This document shows, piece after piece, positions 7,571 to 16,659 of a DNA stretch of 64,000 bases; positions within the stretch are counted from its first letter, which is position 1, and every line of letters starts with the position of its first letter. The DNA is from Alloprevotella tannerae. GTDB lineage: Bacteria > Bacteroidota > Bacteroidia > Bacteroidales > Bacteroidaceae. The stretch covers positions 42,917 through 106,916 of the forward strand of contig JABZGR010000004.1 in the NCBI GenBank assembly GCA_015259125.1, in the 5' to 3' direction. The notes beneath the pieces are model-generated. The model was given only the letters and a program-made list of their open reading frames with translations, made no database searches and was not told the DNA's origin. A program made the position numbers and the translations under genes.

Positions 7571-9898
7571 GTGAAACAGACTACCACCACCTACGATGAG
7601 GCCTTACGCGCCGCAAGCAAATATTATGAAGGCAACGAGACTGCTGCCTACCAATGGATTGAGACCTGCGCTCTGAAAGATGCGTCAGGCCATCTGCTGG
7701 AGGCTATGCCGGAAGCTACGCTCCGACGCTGTGCCGGCGCATTGGCACGCATCGAATCCAAACATCCAAACCCCGTAAGCGAGGAGGAGATCTTCGGTTT
7801 GCTCTATCCCGCTCATCACGTCAGCCTATCCGGACCAATGCTGGCCGGCTTGGGCAATCAGCAACAGTCGGCGCCTATTGCTGACGCTATTGCCATCGGT
7901 TTTGGACCAAAGGCTTATTCGTATCATGAGCTGCTGCAAGCTGATGATGAGGAGGTTTACCTTTTGCGGCGCGGCGTGGCATTGGGGCACGATTTATCTC
8001 GGATTTATCCCGCTCAACTTCAAGCAGAACAATCGGAAAGAGCTACACCGGACGTTGTCAGTGCGCTGGAGCGCTACGCTCGTTCGCGGCAGGAAGTAGC
8101 TTGCTTGGCGGCCTGCGCCCCGATCACGCTCTCGCTGAGCATAAAGCACCCCGACGCGGAAGCTTTTATCAATGCCGGTACACGAATGCGGACGATTGCA
8201 GGCGTCAATTGCTGCTTGCTCATTGATGATGACTTTATGTATGCCGTAGCCAAAGGCGAAAGCTATCGGCAGCAGTTTCCGATCGACGCCGAAAGCCCCC
8301 GGATCGCCACGCATATCGAAGCTCGCCGACTCTGGGAAAAACTTCTGCGTAAAGCGATGCGCAACGAGGCGCCGGAAATTCAGTTTGGCGACAATATCCT
8401 CAAAGAGCAGTTGCCCGGATGCTATGCCGGCGCGCGGCCGCAAACACTCGCGGCAACGCAGAACGCGACTATACCACTCGCCACTTACGATAGTAGCCGA
8501 CTGCTTACAATCAATCTCTATAGCTATGTGGAGCAGGCGTTCTCGGATCAGGCCGTGTTTGACCATAAATTGTTTCGCCGCCACTTATTCCTGATTCAGC
8601 GGCTCGCCGATGACCTCATAGATATTGAAGAAGAGAAGATCGAACGTTTGCTGCACAACCTAACCGATGCAGACCTGCCTGAGGAGGCGAAAAAGATCGA
8701 ACAAAGACTTTGGGAAAAGGTGCGCCGCCGACTGCTGACTTATCGCCCTACGAGCCTGCTACTCACGGGCGAGGCGGAAACACTCGCTGCACTCGGACTA
8801 TCACAAGATACGCCGGCAGCGGGAGCACATACGCGAGCTATTAAACAGTCGTTGGCGGTGGCAACCTGCGAGTCGACGGTAAAAATGGCGGAGGAGCGCG
8901 GCGCGTTTTCAGACTACGACGCCGGACGTGAAGCCGAAAATTCGCTCATTCTTCGCTTGCGCAACGTGGCGCCTGACTTGTATGACCGGATGCAAAAGAT
9001 CGGCCGCCGAAATCTTGCTTGTACCATCGTAACACCCAACAAGCCGGATCTACAAGCAGACGGTGCACCTGATGTGTGGCTGAAAGCGGCACGCGAACAG
9101 GCGCAAGAATATTTTAAAGAAAAACAACCGCTCACGACGGCGCCACTCGAGGCGCAAGGCATCAACCGGCCGACTTTCGCTTTACCGGAAACGGCTGACG
9201 AATCGATGATTGCTCACTGCTATTTCGCAACGTGGAAATCGGGGTATCAGAGTTGCTACATCCAAATAGCGACGGCGGAAGATGTACTCGCAACCGGCGC
9301 GGAGGCCGGCCAAATGGCAGCATCGGCAACGGCTTACGCCTTGCCTGAAGTTGTGGAACACCGGCCTTACAGCTTAGATTGCGACGTCGTAAGGTTTCAG
9401 AACAACAAAGAAAAATGGGTGGCCTTCGTCGGACTTTTAGATGGGCGGCCCTACGAGATTTTCACCGGCTTGCAAGATGACGATGAAGGAATCGTATTGC
9501 CAAAGTCGGTTACAAAAGGACGCATCATTAAATCGACAAATCCGGACGGCTCGCACCGCTACGACTTCCAATTTGAGAACAGACGCGGATATAAAACGAC
9601 GGTAGAAGGACTCAACGAAAAATTCAACAAAGAGTATTGGAATTACGCCAAACTCATTTCCGGCATTCTACGCTATCGGATGCCCATCGATAGAGTTATC
9701 AAGCTGATAAGTTCGATGCAGATGGAGAGCGAAAACATTAACACGTGGAAAGTTGGGGTCGAAAGGGCCTTGAAGAAGTATATTGCCGACGGGACGCTTG
9801 TGCACGGCGAAAAATGTCCACACTGCGGCCTCGAGACGCTGGTTTATAGCGACGAAGGATTGGTCTGCCAAGACTGCGGGTACGTTCGGCACAATTAA
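7571..9898 (+). CDS. NrdJ-like class II ribonucleotide reductase homologue lacking catalytic residues
   Basis: About 775 residues from GTG 7571. Long stretches match the B12-dependent ribonucleotide reductase of Bacteroides: TYDEALRAASKYYEG, KHPNPVSEEEIF, RRGVALGHDLSRI, LSLSIKHPDAEAFI, the 'DSxRLLxINLYSYVE' block at about 307-322, and a C-terminal domain from about residue 590 ending in a CxxC...CxxC zinc ribbon. The active site is gone. Relative to the Thermotoga enzyme's C133, N320, C322, E324 and C333, this protein has Ala106, Thr296, Asn298, Thr300 and Ser309. The APTGT phosphate loop is replaced and about 100 barrel residues after it are missing. The frame is intact. A regulatory or scaffold role is inference. 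The nitroreductase gene follows after 31 bases. Confidence 0.85.
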   Translation: MKQTTTTYDEALRAASKYYEGNETAAYQWIETCALKDASGHLLEAMPEATLRRCAGALARIESKHPNPVSEEEIFGLLYPAHHVSLSGPMLAGLGNQQQSAPIADAIAIGFGPKAYSYHELLQADDEEVYLLRRGVALGHDLSRIYPAQLQAEQSERATPDVVSALERYARSRQEVACLAACAPITLSLSIKHPDAEAFINAGTRMRTIAGVNCCLLIDDDFMYAVAKGESYRQQFPIDAESPRIATHIEARRLWEKLLRKAMRNEAPEIQFGDNILKEQLPGCYAGARPQTLAATQNATIPLATYDSSRLLTINLYSYVEQAFSDQAVFDHKLFRRHLFLIQRLADDLIDIEEEKIERLLHNLTDADLPEEAKKIEQRLWEKVRRRLLTYRPTSLLLTGEAETLAALGLSQDTPAAGAHTRAIKQSLAVATCESTVKMAEERGAFSDYDAGREAENSLILRLRNVAPDLYDRMQKIGRRNLACTIVTPNKPDLQADGAPDVWLKAAREQAQEYFKEKQPLTTAPLEAQGINRPTFALPETADESMIAHCYFATWKSGYQSCYIQIATAEDVLATGAEAGQMAASATAYALPEVVEHRPYSLDCDVVRFQNNKEKWVAFVGLLDGRPYEIFTGLQDDDEGIVLPKSVTKGRIIKSTNPDGSHRYDFQFENRRGYKTTVEGLNEKFNKEYWNYAKLISGILRYRMPIDRVIKLISSMQMESENINTWKVGVERALKKYIADGTLVHGEKCPHCGLETLVYSDEGLVCQDCGYVRHN

Positions 9899-9929
9899 AA
9901 ACAGGAATTAACAAAACGAGAATTAAGAT

Positions 9930-10670
9930 ATGATCGACATAACTACGAGACGGACGATCCGGAAATATACTGCTGAAGACGTGCCTTCAGATTTGCTGAA
10001 TGAACTCTTGAAGAGAGCTGAGCGAACCCAGACCATGGGCAACCTGCAACTGTATAGCGTGGTCACCACACGGGATCCTGCGAACAAAGCGCGGCTCGCG
10101 CCGCTCCATTTCAACCAGCCGATGGTTCAGAATGCGCCTGTGGTGCTCACGTTCTGCGCAGATTTTCACCGGACAACGGAATGGGCGCAGCGGCGCAAAG
10201 GACACCCCGGCTACGACAACTTTCTTTCTTTCCTCAACGCGGCTTCTGACGCGCTCCTCTTTTGCCAAACGTTCTGCCATTTGGCTGAGGAGGCAGGTTT
10301 GGGCTTGTGCTATTTGGGCACGACTTTGTACAACGCTAGCGGGATCATAGATGCGCTGGCTTTGCCTCGCTTAGTAATGCCTCTGGCTACAATTACGCTC
10401 GGCTGGCCTGCAGAAGAACCGCCGCTGACGGACAGACTTCCGCTTTCGGCAATACTACACGAAGAAAAGTATCAGCCTATTACGAACGAAAGTATCGATC
10501 GCGATTATCGCTATAAGGAATCGCTACCCGAGAATCAAAGATTCGTTGAAGAAAATCAGAAAGAGACGCTCGCGCAAGTCTTCACGGATTGCCGCTATAC
10601 CAAACGTGACAACGAAGCATTGAGCGCTACGCTACTGGAGGCTTTACGCCGACAAGGCTTTTTGGATTAG
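9930..10670 (+). CDS. Nitroreductase family oxidoreductase
   Basis: A 246-residue FMN flavoprotein of the nitroreductase superfamily. The N-terminal RRTIRKYTAEDVPSDLLNELL is the FMN-phosphate-binding signature. The middle has QNAPVVLTFCAD and an AASDALLFCQTFCHLAEEAGLGLCYLG helix-turn typical of NfsA/Frp-like enzymes, and the C-terminal quarter is a basic extension. Such enzymes reduce nitro compounds, quinones or flavins with NAD(P)H; the substrate is not predictable. It follows the NrdJ-like gene after 31 bases with no separate promoter, so the two are likely cotranscribed. It ends at a strong terminator. Confidence 0.85.
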   Translation: MIDITTRRTIRKYTAEDVPSDLLNELLKRAERTQTMGNLQLYSVVTTRDPANKARLAPLHFNQPMVQNAPVVLTFCADFHRTTEWAQRRKGHPGYDNFLSFLNAASDALLFCQTFCHLAEEAGLGLCYLGTTLYNASGIIDALALPRLVMPLATITLGWPAEEPPLTDRLPLSAILHEEKYQPITNESIDRDYRYKESLPENQRFVEENQKETLAQVFTDCRYTKRDNEALSATLLEALRRQGFLD

Positions 10671-10754
10671 GGCGATCGTGAGCAAAGATTAGAACGACCG
10701 AAAACAAATCTTGCGCAAGCCCGAATGGGTCTTGCGCAAGCCAAAGTGTAAATG

Positions 10755-10807
10755 ATGCAACTCCCGTCCGCTTTCCGTTAAGCAGCAGTCGGAGTTGCAT
10801 TTTTTTT
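10755..10807 (+). terminator. Terminator of the NrdJ-like/nitroreductase run
   Basis: Arms atgcaactcc (10755-10764) and ggagttgcat (10791-10800) followed by eight T. The right arm and T-run lie inside the last codons of the convergent symporter gene on the minus strand (stop at 10778-10780). Confidence 0.75.
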
Positions 10808-11959
10808 AGCAAAGAAACGGTCCATCACGATCGCGATTGCGCCGTCACCGGTCACGTTACAAGCCGTCCCGAAGTTGTCCATCGTGATGTAGAGTGCGAT
10901 CATGAGCGCCTGTTCACTTTGTCCGAAGCCCAACATCGAGGATAAGACGCCGAGGGCCGCCATTATCGCGCCGCCGGGTACGCCCGGAGCGGCCACCATC
11001 ATTATGCCGAGCATCAAGATAAAGCCTAGGAATGCGCCGAAATCAAACGGCATCCCCTCCATCAACATTAGCGCGACCGCACAAGCGACAATTTTCAACA
11101 TACTTCCTGATAAATGGATCGTCGCACAAAGCGGGACAACGAAACCGGCAATAGCGCCGCTCACGCCATTCTTTTCCGTTTGTTTCAGGGTCACCGGAAT
11201 GGTCGCCGCAGACGAAGATGTACCCAGCGCCGTAAAGTATGCGGGCATCATATTCGCCAAAAGGCGGAAGGGATTCTTATGCGACACCGCGCCCGCTGCG
11301 ATATATTGCAGCAAGAGCAAGACCACGTGCATCACGAAGATGATTCCGATCACGGATATAAAGACTGAGATCACGCGCATCGCCTGTCCGGTATGCGTCA
11401 TACTCAAAAAGATACCAAAAATGTAGATGGGCAGCAGCGGAAGTATGACAACCTCGATCGTTTTGACCACGATATCCTTAAATTCGTTGCACAATTCTTT
11501 GAGATGAGGCGAAGAAAAGAATGCAATGCCTAAGCCCAGCGTAAACGAGGCTACGAGCGAAGTCATCACATCCAGGATTGGCGGAATGTTAATCGTAAAA
11601 TACGCCCCCGGCGCCTCAACCTGCGCAAAGGCGGCCACAGAATTGTGAGCCGGAATCAAGTTGGGAAACAGCGTAGCACTCGTAAAATACGAAATCAATC
11701 CTGCCCCGACCGTATCAAGATAAGCAATCAAGGCCGTAATAGCCAAGAGTTTTCCGGCTCCCTTTCCAATATCAGCGATGGCGGGCGTTACGAGGCCCAG
11801 AATAATCAAGGGTATGAGAAATTGGAGAAAGTTGCTGAAGATACTATTAAAAGTGGCAAAGACGCGAACTGCCGGAACGGGCAAGAAATTGCCAAAGAAA
11901 ATACCTAAGATGATAGCAATAATAATGCGGGGCAATAAGCCGAGGCGGAACTTTTTCAT
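10778..11959 (-). CDS. Dicarboxylate/amino acid:cation symporter
   Basis: A 393-residue inner-membrane carrier of the DAACS (GltP/SdcS-like) family. About eight hydrophobic helices are followed by the serine-rich re-entrant loop TSSSAATIPVT and the last helix motif MDNFGTACNVTGDGAIAIVMD, whose Asp and Asn bind the substrate's amino or carboxyl group in the family. It imports acidic or neutral amino acids or C4-dicarboxylates using Na+ or H+; which one cannot be told from sequence. A TATTTTTG -7 box lies at 11981-11988 on the minus strand. Confidence 0.9.
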   Translation of the reverse strand: MKKFRLGLLPRIIIAIILGIFFGNFLPVPAVRVFATFNSIFSNFLQFLIPLIILGLVTPAIADIGKGAGKLLAITALIAYLDTVGAGLISYFTSATLFPNLIPAHNSVAAFAQVEAPGAYFTINIPPILDVMTSLVASFTLGLGIAFFSSPHLKELCNEFKDIVVKTIEVVILPLLPIYIFGIFLSMTHTGQAMRVISVFISVIGIIFVMHVVLLLLQYIAAGAVSHKNPFRLLANMMPAYFTALGTSSSAATIPVTLKQTEKNGVSGAIAGFVVPLCATIHLSGSMLKIVACAVALMLMEGMPFDFGAFLGFILMLGIMMVAAPGVPGGAIMAALGVLSSMLGFGQSEQALMIALYITMDNFGTACNVTGDGAIAIVMDRFFAKKNATPTAA

Positions 11960-11980
11960 TTCGTGCTGTAATTAACGGCG

Positions 11981-11988
11981 CAAAAATA
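11981..11988 (-). promoter_or_regulatory. -7 box of the symporter gene
   Basis: TATTTTTG on the minus strand, 22 bases before the symporter ATG. No TTG is found at the expected distance, so only the -7 element is supported. Confidence 0.4.
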
Positions 11989-12163
11989 GCAATCTGCGGG
12001 GAGAAAATCGAATCTGCCCAAAAGAAATTGGCGGGAAGCTGTTTATCGGGCGGACTTTCTTGTTTGCGAAGCCGCCACTCGCATTATCTTTTACACGAAA
12101 GTGGGTCATCGAAGCCTCGCGAACAGGCATTTGAAGCACCTGGCATCGACAGCTGAGTGTACG

Positions 12164-12251
12164 CTCGTGAGCGTAAACCTTTATCCTCACGAGCGCAAGG
12201 TCTTTTTATCACGATGATAAACTCTTTTCATCACGAGCGCACACGAAATAG
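12164..12251 (+). repeat. Family A array, four 22-bp units
   Basis: Units at 12164, 12186, 12208 and 12230, each 22 bases. Unit one again extends to the palindrome TACGCTC-GT-GAGCGTA. The third unit is diverged (atcacgatgataaact). It sits between two minus-strand genes, upstream of the symporter. Confidence 0.88.
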
Positions 12252-12472
12252 TTGCCAACGGGGGCAAAAGGAGTGGGCTGAAAGGAGTTGGGATACAGGA
12301 CTAAATCCATAGGAAATAACGATGATGTGAAAGCAGAGATTGCCCTACTCTACCATCTATCAATCGGCCGCTTGCGACCGGAAAGGAGACGGAAACGACT
12401 TTAAGTACCGGACGGGTTGGGCTCAACTTAGGTTGAAACAGAGCAGGCCATCGCCTCGCGAAAACAGACATT

Positions 12473-12507
12473 AAAAAGAGGAGATTCATCTGTCGACAAA
12501 TCTCCTC
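12473..12507 (-). terminator. Terminator of the MarC gene
   Basis: Arms gaggagatt (12478-12486) and aatctcctc (12499-12507). On the minus strand the stem is followed by CTTTTTAA, 46 bases after the MarC stop. Confidence 0.75.
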
Positions 12508-12552
12508 AAATAGTTTTACGCGATTGGCGGGAAAGCCGCCTCGCTTAAAGCG

Positions 12553-13170
12553 TTATCCTGCTGTGCCCGTGCCTTGGAGTAGTTGTGCAAGGTTGACCAT
12601 AAACATACGCACTGAGATGGCCAAAAGAATAATACCGAAGAATTTGCGCATGATATAGATCGTGCCTTTCCCCAAATAGGTATTGACCTTCTCTGTCATC
12701 TTCAAGACGAAGAATACCCAGAGCATATTGATCAGAATACCGATGATGATGTTTACCTGCGCATATTCTGCACGCAAAGACAAGAGCGTCGTAAACGCAC
12801 CGGGACCTGCGATGAGCGGGAACACAATCGGAATGAGTGTAGCGTCCTTTACAGGGCCGTTGTTTTTAAACAATTCGATATCCAAAATCATCTCTATAGC
12901 CATGAAAAACAAGATCATAGCACCGGCAACGGCGAAACTGCGAATGTCAACACTGAAGAGCTTGAGCACAAGGTCGCCGGCGTAGAAAAATCCTATCAAC
13001 AATGCCGTTGAAATCAAAGTAGCATAGACGGCATTGATGGGTCGGTCGAGCTTTTTCAAGTTGATGATGAGCGGCGTCGAGCCCAAGATGTCGATAATGG
13101 CAAACAGGATGATGAACGTACTGGCAATCTGCTGCCAACTTAAGCGTGAAAGGATGTAATCTAATGACAT
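12553..13170 (-). CDS. MarC family membrane protein
   Basis: A 205-residue protein with about six membrane helices. The family hallmarks are FIILFAIIDILGSTPLIINL near the N-terminus and VFPLIAGPGAFTTLLSL in the centre. MarC/YhcE-type proteins are widespread; their transport function is not established, and the old link to antibiotic resistance is not supported. A TAACTTTG -7 box lies at 13199-13206 on the minus strand, 28 bases upstream. Monocistronic, closed by the terminator at 12473-12507. Confidence 0.9.
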   Translation of the reverse strand: MSLDYILSRLSWQQIASTFIILFAIIDILGSTPLIINLKKLDRPINAVYATLISTALLIGFFYAGDLVLKLFSVDIRSFAVAGAMILFFMAIEMILDIELFKNNGPVKDATLIPIVFPLIAGPGAFTTLLSLRAEYAQVNIIIGILINMLWVFFVLKMTEKVNTYLGKGTIYIMRKFFGIILLAISVRMFMVNLAQLLQGTGTAG

Positions 13171-13198
13171 AAATTTTTCAACTGTTATTTTTGCGGTG

Positions 13199-13206
13199 CA
13201 AAGTTA
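13199..13206 (-). promoter_or_regulatory. -7 box of the MarC gene
   Basis: TAACTTTG on the minus strand, 28 bases before the ATG. The -33 element is weak. Confidence 0.45.
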
Positions 13207-13460
13207 CGCGTTAGAAACGAGAAACACCTTTCCTCGCAGATATTTTTTTGCTTTTTGCTCCGCTTCTTCTTATAAAAGAGGCCTCAAATTCCGGCTTTTA
13301 GACCGCGACTTCCTTGTTTTACTTTAGGCAAAAAGCGATGGAAGCCCTTTATTGTTCAGCCCGGAAACGCTCCGTTTTCTGCTTTCAGCATCCGAAAATG
13401 CGCCCCCTCGTGAGCCAAGGAAGCGCATTGTTATGGTTTGCTTGATGATAGACGGCGGCG

Positions 13461-15362
13461 TCAGTCGGTTTGCGTATCCGCATTGCGCGCTCGGTCCTTT
13501 TCGATCAAGTCCAACAGGCGCTTTACGGCATCGGCTTGCGGAATATTCTTCTCAACGCAGACCTTGCCGCGATAGAGACTTACCTTCTCGGGCCCTGCTC
13601 CAACGTAGCCGTAATCTGCATCGGCCATTTCGCCGGGTCCGTTGACAATACAGCCCATTATTCCGATTTTTAAGCTCTTTAGATGCCCCGTTTCCGCTTT
13701 TATGCGAGCGATGGTTTGTTGCAGGTCGTACAAGGTGCGCCCACAGCCCGGGCAACTGATGTATTCCGTCTTCGTCGTGCGTTGGCGGGTGGCTTGTAAT
13801 ATGCCGAAAGCCGTGTCGTCCTGAAGATCGTGCGCCAAAGGACGGTGCCCCTCGGGCGTCGTATTGAAGAGCATCAAACCATCTGCCAAGCCATCAAAAA
13901 AGAGTGCGCCGGCATCAGCGGCATGGCTGATTTGGAAGTCCTCGCGCTGATTTTCGCCAAAAGCAGATTGGAGGAAGATGATCACCGGCGTGGACAAGTT
14001 TTCAGACCATAGTTCGTGGACGAGCGCACGCTGTTCGCCAAGGCGGTTGGCGTGGTTGCTCTGCGCGATAATGACCATCTCCGGATGGTGGCGCAAGCAG
14101 GCCTTGACTTCTTCTCCGAGGGCCGGATAGGTAAGGAAGAGAAACTTCATCTTAGCCCTACACATTCCGACGAAAGGCAGAGTTTCGGTCGTGAAGACCG
14201 GATAGGTATCAGGCTCACCGGCCCACAAGTCGGCATCTATAATGTACTTGACGCCCGCTTTTCGCTGCTCGGCAGCAGGCAGTTGGCGCCCCGCATACAC
14301 ATAATCGGGCAGCGTTGCACCAAAATGCGTATCGCCATCGAGACGCGTGGAGATGACAACGGGCGGATGCGTCCCACCGATATTGCCCACAGCGATCGTG
14401 GGGCGCCGATCAGGAAAAACGTAGTCGAAACCGGGAAAGGCGCGACCGGGAATAAACGGATGACCGGCACGCTCCACAACGTGGGCGGCCAACTTATAGG
14501 CCACAGGAATTTCTGCCTCGGGGGCCTCACTCAAAGATACGCGAATCGTATCGCCAAGGCCGTCGGCCAGGAGTGCACCTATGCCGGCAGCACTCTTGAT
14601 GCGACCGTCCTCGCCCTCGCCGGCTTCCGTCACGCCCAAGTGTAAGGGGAAGTCCATTCCCTCGCGCTCCATCACAGCGCAAAGCAGGCGGACGCTACGC
14701 ACCATCACAACCGTGTTGCTCGCTTTGATGGAGATGACGACGTCGCGGAAATTCTCGCGGACGCAAATGCGCAAAAATTCCATACAACTTTCAACGATTC
14801 CGGCCGGCGTATCGCCATAGCGACTCATAATGCGATCGGATAGCGAGCCGTGATTAACACCTATGCGGAGGGCCGTATGGTGTTGGCGGCAAATGGCTAA
14901 GAGTTGCTTGAAGCGTGCTTCGAGGCGGTCTAATTCGGCAGCATATTCTTCGTCGGTATATTCGAGATGGCGGAACGTGCGTGCGGGGTCGACGTAGTTG
15001 CCGGGGTTGATGCGAACGCCTTCTACGATGGCAGCGGCGGCATCTGCTACGGCAGGATTAAAATGCACATCGGCCACGAGGGGAACATCGACGCCATCGG
15101 CTTGCAGCCCGGCCTTGATATTGCGTAGGTTTTCGGCTTCGCGCAGGCCTTGTGTCGTCAGGCGCACATAATCGGCGCCGGCCGCCACAATCCTTTCTGT
15201 CTGCGCCACAGACTCGGCCGTATCGGTCGTCTTCGTGGTCGTCATACTCTGCAAGCGGATAGGATTGGATGGCCCGCCCATCGGACGATTGCCAACTTTT
15301 ACTTCGTGTGAAGCGCGGGGCGTATAATTGAAAAGTTCAGCCCCGCAATGATACTTTTGCAT
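13461..15362 (-). CDS. ispG: 4-hydroxy-3-methylbut-2-enyl diphosphate synthase IspG (GcpE), long form
   Basis: A 633-residue iron-sulphur enzyme of the MEP isoprenoid pathway that reductively opens methylerythritol cyclodiphosphate to HMBPP. The N-terminal TIM barrel starts with PIRLQSMTTTKTTDT and contains RINPGNYVDP and GVNHGSLSDRIM. The C-terminal reductase domain has SCPGCGRTLYDL and MGCIVNGPGEMADADYGYVG, whose cysteines bind the 4Fe-4S cluster. It is much longer than E. coli IspG (about 370) because of the extra central domain typical of Bacteroidota, plants and Chlamydiae. It follows purE after 27 bases. Confidence 0.96.
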   Translation of the reverse strand: MQKYHCGAELFNYTPRASHEVKVGNRPMGGPSNPIRLQSMTTTKTTDTAESVAQTERIVAAGADYVRLTTQGLREAENLRNIKAGLQADGVDVPLVADVHFNPAVADAAAAIVEGVRINPGNYVDPARTFRHLEYTDEEYAAELDRLEARFKQLLAICRQHHTALRIGVNHGSLSDRIMSRYGDTPAGIVESCMEFLRICVRENFRDVVISIKASNTVVMVRSVRLLCAVMEREGMDFPLHLGVTEAGEGEDGRIKSAAGIGALLADGLGDTIRVSLSEAPEAEIPVAYKLAAHVVERAGHPFIPGRAFPGFDYVFPDRRPTIAVGNIGGTHPPVVISTRLDGDTHFGATLPDYVYAGRQLPAAEQRKAGVKYIIDADLWAGEPDTYPVFTTETLPFVGMCRAKMKFLFLTYPALGEEVKACLRHHPEMVIIAQSNHANRLGEQRALVHELWSENLSTPVIIFLQSAFGENQREDFQISHAADAGALFFDGLADGLMLFNTTPEGHRPLAHDLQDDTAFGILQATRQRTTKTEYISCPGCGRTLYDLQQTIARIKAETGHLKSLKIGIMGCIVNGPGEMADADYGYVGAGPEKVSLYRGKVCVEKNIPQADAVKRLLDLIEKDRARNADTQTD

Positions 15363-15389
15363 AGGTTGTTGTGTTGTGGCGTTGCGACC

Positions 15390-15896
15390 TTAGTTGGTCT
15401 TAAACTTATATTGCTCTGCGGCCAAGGCTTCGTTGGCTTTCACAATCTTATTTTTGAGTCCGCTTTTGTGGCGGCGGAGGCGCTCAGCCAAATCGGCGTC
15501 ACTCAAAGCCAACATCTCCAAAGCGAGGATGGCGGCATTTTGCGCACCATTTACGCCTACTGTGGCTACGGGGATGCCCGGCGGCATTTGTACGATAGAC
15601 AAGAGTGCGTCTAAACCGTCTAACATGCCTTTGATGGGGACGCCAATTACAGGCAAGGTGGTAGAAGCGGCGATAACGCCGGGCAAAGCGGCTGCCATTC
15701 CGGCACCTGCGATGATCACTTTCAGTCCGCGCGCTGCAGCGCCTTGCGCAAAGGCTTCAACTTCGCTCGGCGTGCGGTGAGCAGATAAGGCGTTTATTTC
15801 AAATGGCACTTCCATTTCGTCGAGAAACTTGGCGGCCTTCTCCATAACGGGCAGGTCGGAGGTGCTGCCCATAATGATGCTGATGAGTGGTTGCAT
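15390..15896 (-). CDS. purE: 5-(carboxyamino)imidazole ribonucleotide mutase PurE
   Basis: A 168-residue enzyme that converts N5-CAIR to CAIR in purine synthesis. It has the substrate loops IIMGSTSDLPVMEKA, SAHRTPSEV (with the catalytic His) and IAGAGMAAALPGVIAA, and the GVPIKG segment. ATG at 15896 places the GSTSD loop at residues 10-14 as in the family; the longer frame upstream to 15974 adds 26 unrelated residues. Cotranscribed with ispG. Confidence 0.95.
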   Translation of the reverse strand: MQPLISIIMGSTSDLPVMEKAAKFLDEMEVPFEINALSAHRTPSEVEAFAQGAAARGLKVIIAGAGMAAALPGVIAASTTLPVIGVPIKGMLDGLDALLSIVQMPPGIPVATVGVNGAQNAAILALEMLALSDADLAERLRRHKSGLKNKIVKANEALAAEQYKFKTN

Positions 15897-15986
15897 TGTT
15901 CGTTGTATTATATTGTTTGTTGGTAACGTTGAACCTATATATAATAATGTGTGACCGCGCGGTGCGGCAATCAACTTGCGAAGTGC

Positions 15987-16604
15987 TTACATAAAACGCA
16001 CGCAGAGGTAGCCGCAAAGTATACCGATCAAGACGCCCAGTCCGATGTCGCGAAGCGAATGTTGACGCAAGATGAGTCGGCTTGTGCAGACGAGGCCGCA
16101 AAGCAGGATGGAAAAGCACAGCCACCAAGTGGGGTCAAATGAAAATATTTCGGAGAAAGCCAGCAATGCGCCGATGACGCCACCGGAGGCAGCCGCGTGT
16201 GTGCTCACTTTTATCCAATTATTGAGGAATGCGCAGACAACCTGCAGCGCAAGCGCCCCGGCGATGATGCCAAGCGTGAAACGAGGCATATGCATGCGCT
16301 CCATTAAATAGAGCAGCAACGCATAATTCATCATACTCAAAAGATAGGGTACGTAGCGATTGGTGCGGCGTCCTAAGCCGTGGCGCGTCCAGCCATTGAG
16401 TTTGCGGTAAGTAAAGATGGACAAGCGCGGCAGAATGACGGTAAAGAGCCAAACCATAAGCAACAGCATCGCCTTATAAGAAGGCGGAAGCAAACTCATA
16501 TAACTAAAAACGAACAAGGCTAAAAACGCTACGACCGGCATATAAAACGGCGAGAAAAGCAGCGAAATGGCTTGTGCTGATAAGATGAGATACTTATTGG
16601 ACAT
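15987..16604 (-). CDS. PAP2-like integral membrane phosphatase candidate
   Basis: A 205-residue protein with six or so hydrophobic helices. Near the C-terminus, SRLILRQHSLRD fits the third PAP2 phosphatase motif (SRx5Hx3D) exactly. STHAAASGG stands where PSGH normally is, and the first motif is only loosely present (RRTNRYVP). It may dephosphorylate an isoprenoid or lipid pyrophosphate at the membrane; activity is uncertain because of the divergent second motif. It lies between rpoN and purE, 90 bases before purE. Confidence 0.65.
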   Translation of the reverse strand: MSNKYLILSAQAISLLFSPFYMPVVAFLALFVFSYMSLLPPSYKAMLLLMVWLFTVILPRLSIFTYRKLNGWTRHGLGRRTNRYVPYLLSMMNYALLLYLMERMHMPRFTLGIIAGALALQVVCAFLNNWIKVSTHAAASGGVIGALLAFSEIFSFDPTWWLCFSILLCGLVCTSRLILRQHSLRDIGLGVLIGILCGYLCVRFM

Positions 16605-16659
16605 CGCTTGTAAATGAATCTTTTTGAGATTTCTACGAGTTGTATGGTTTTGAGTTGTA

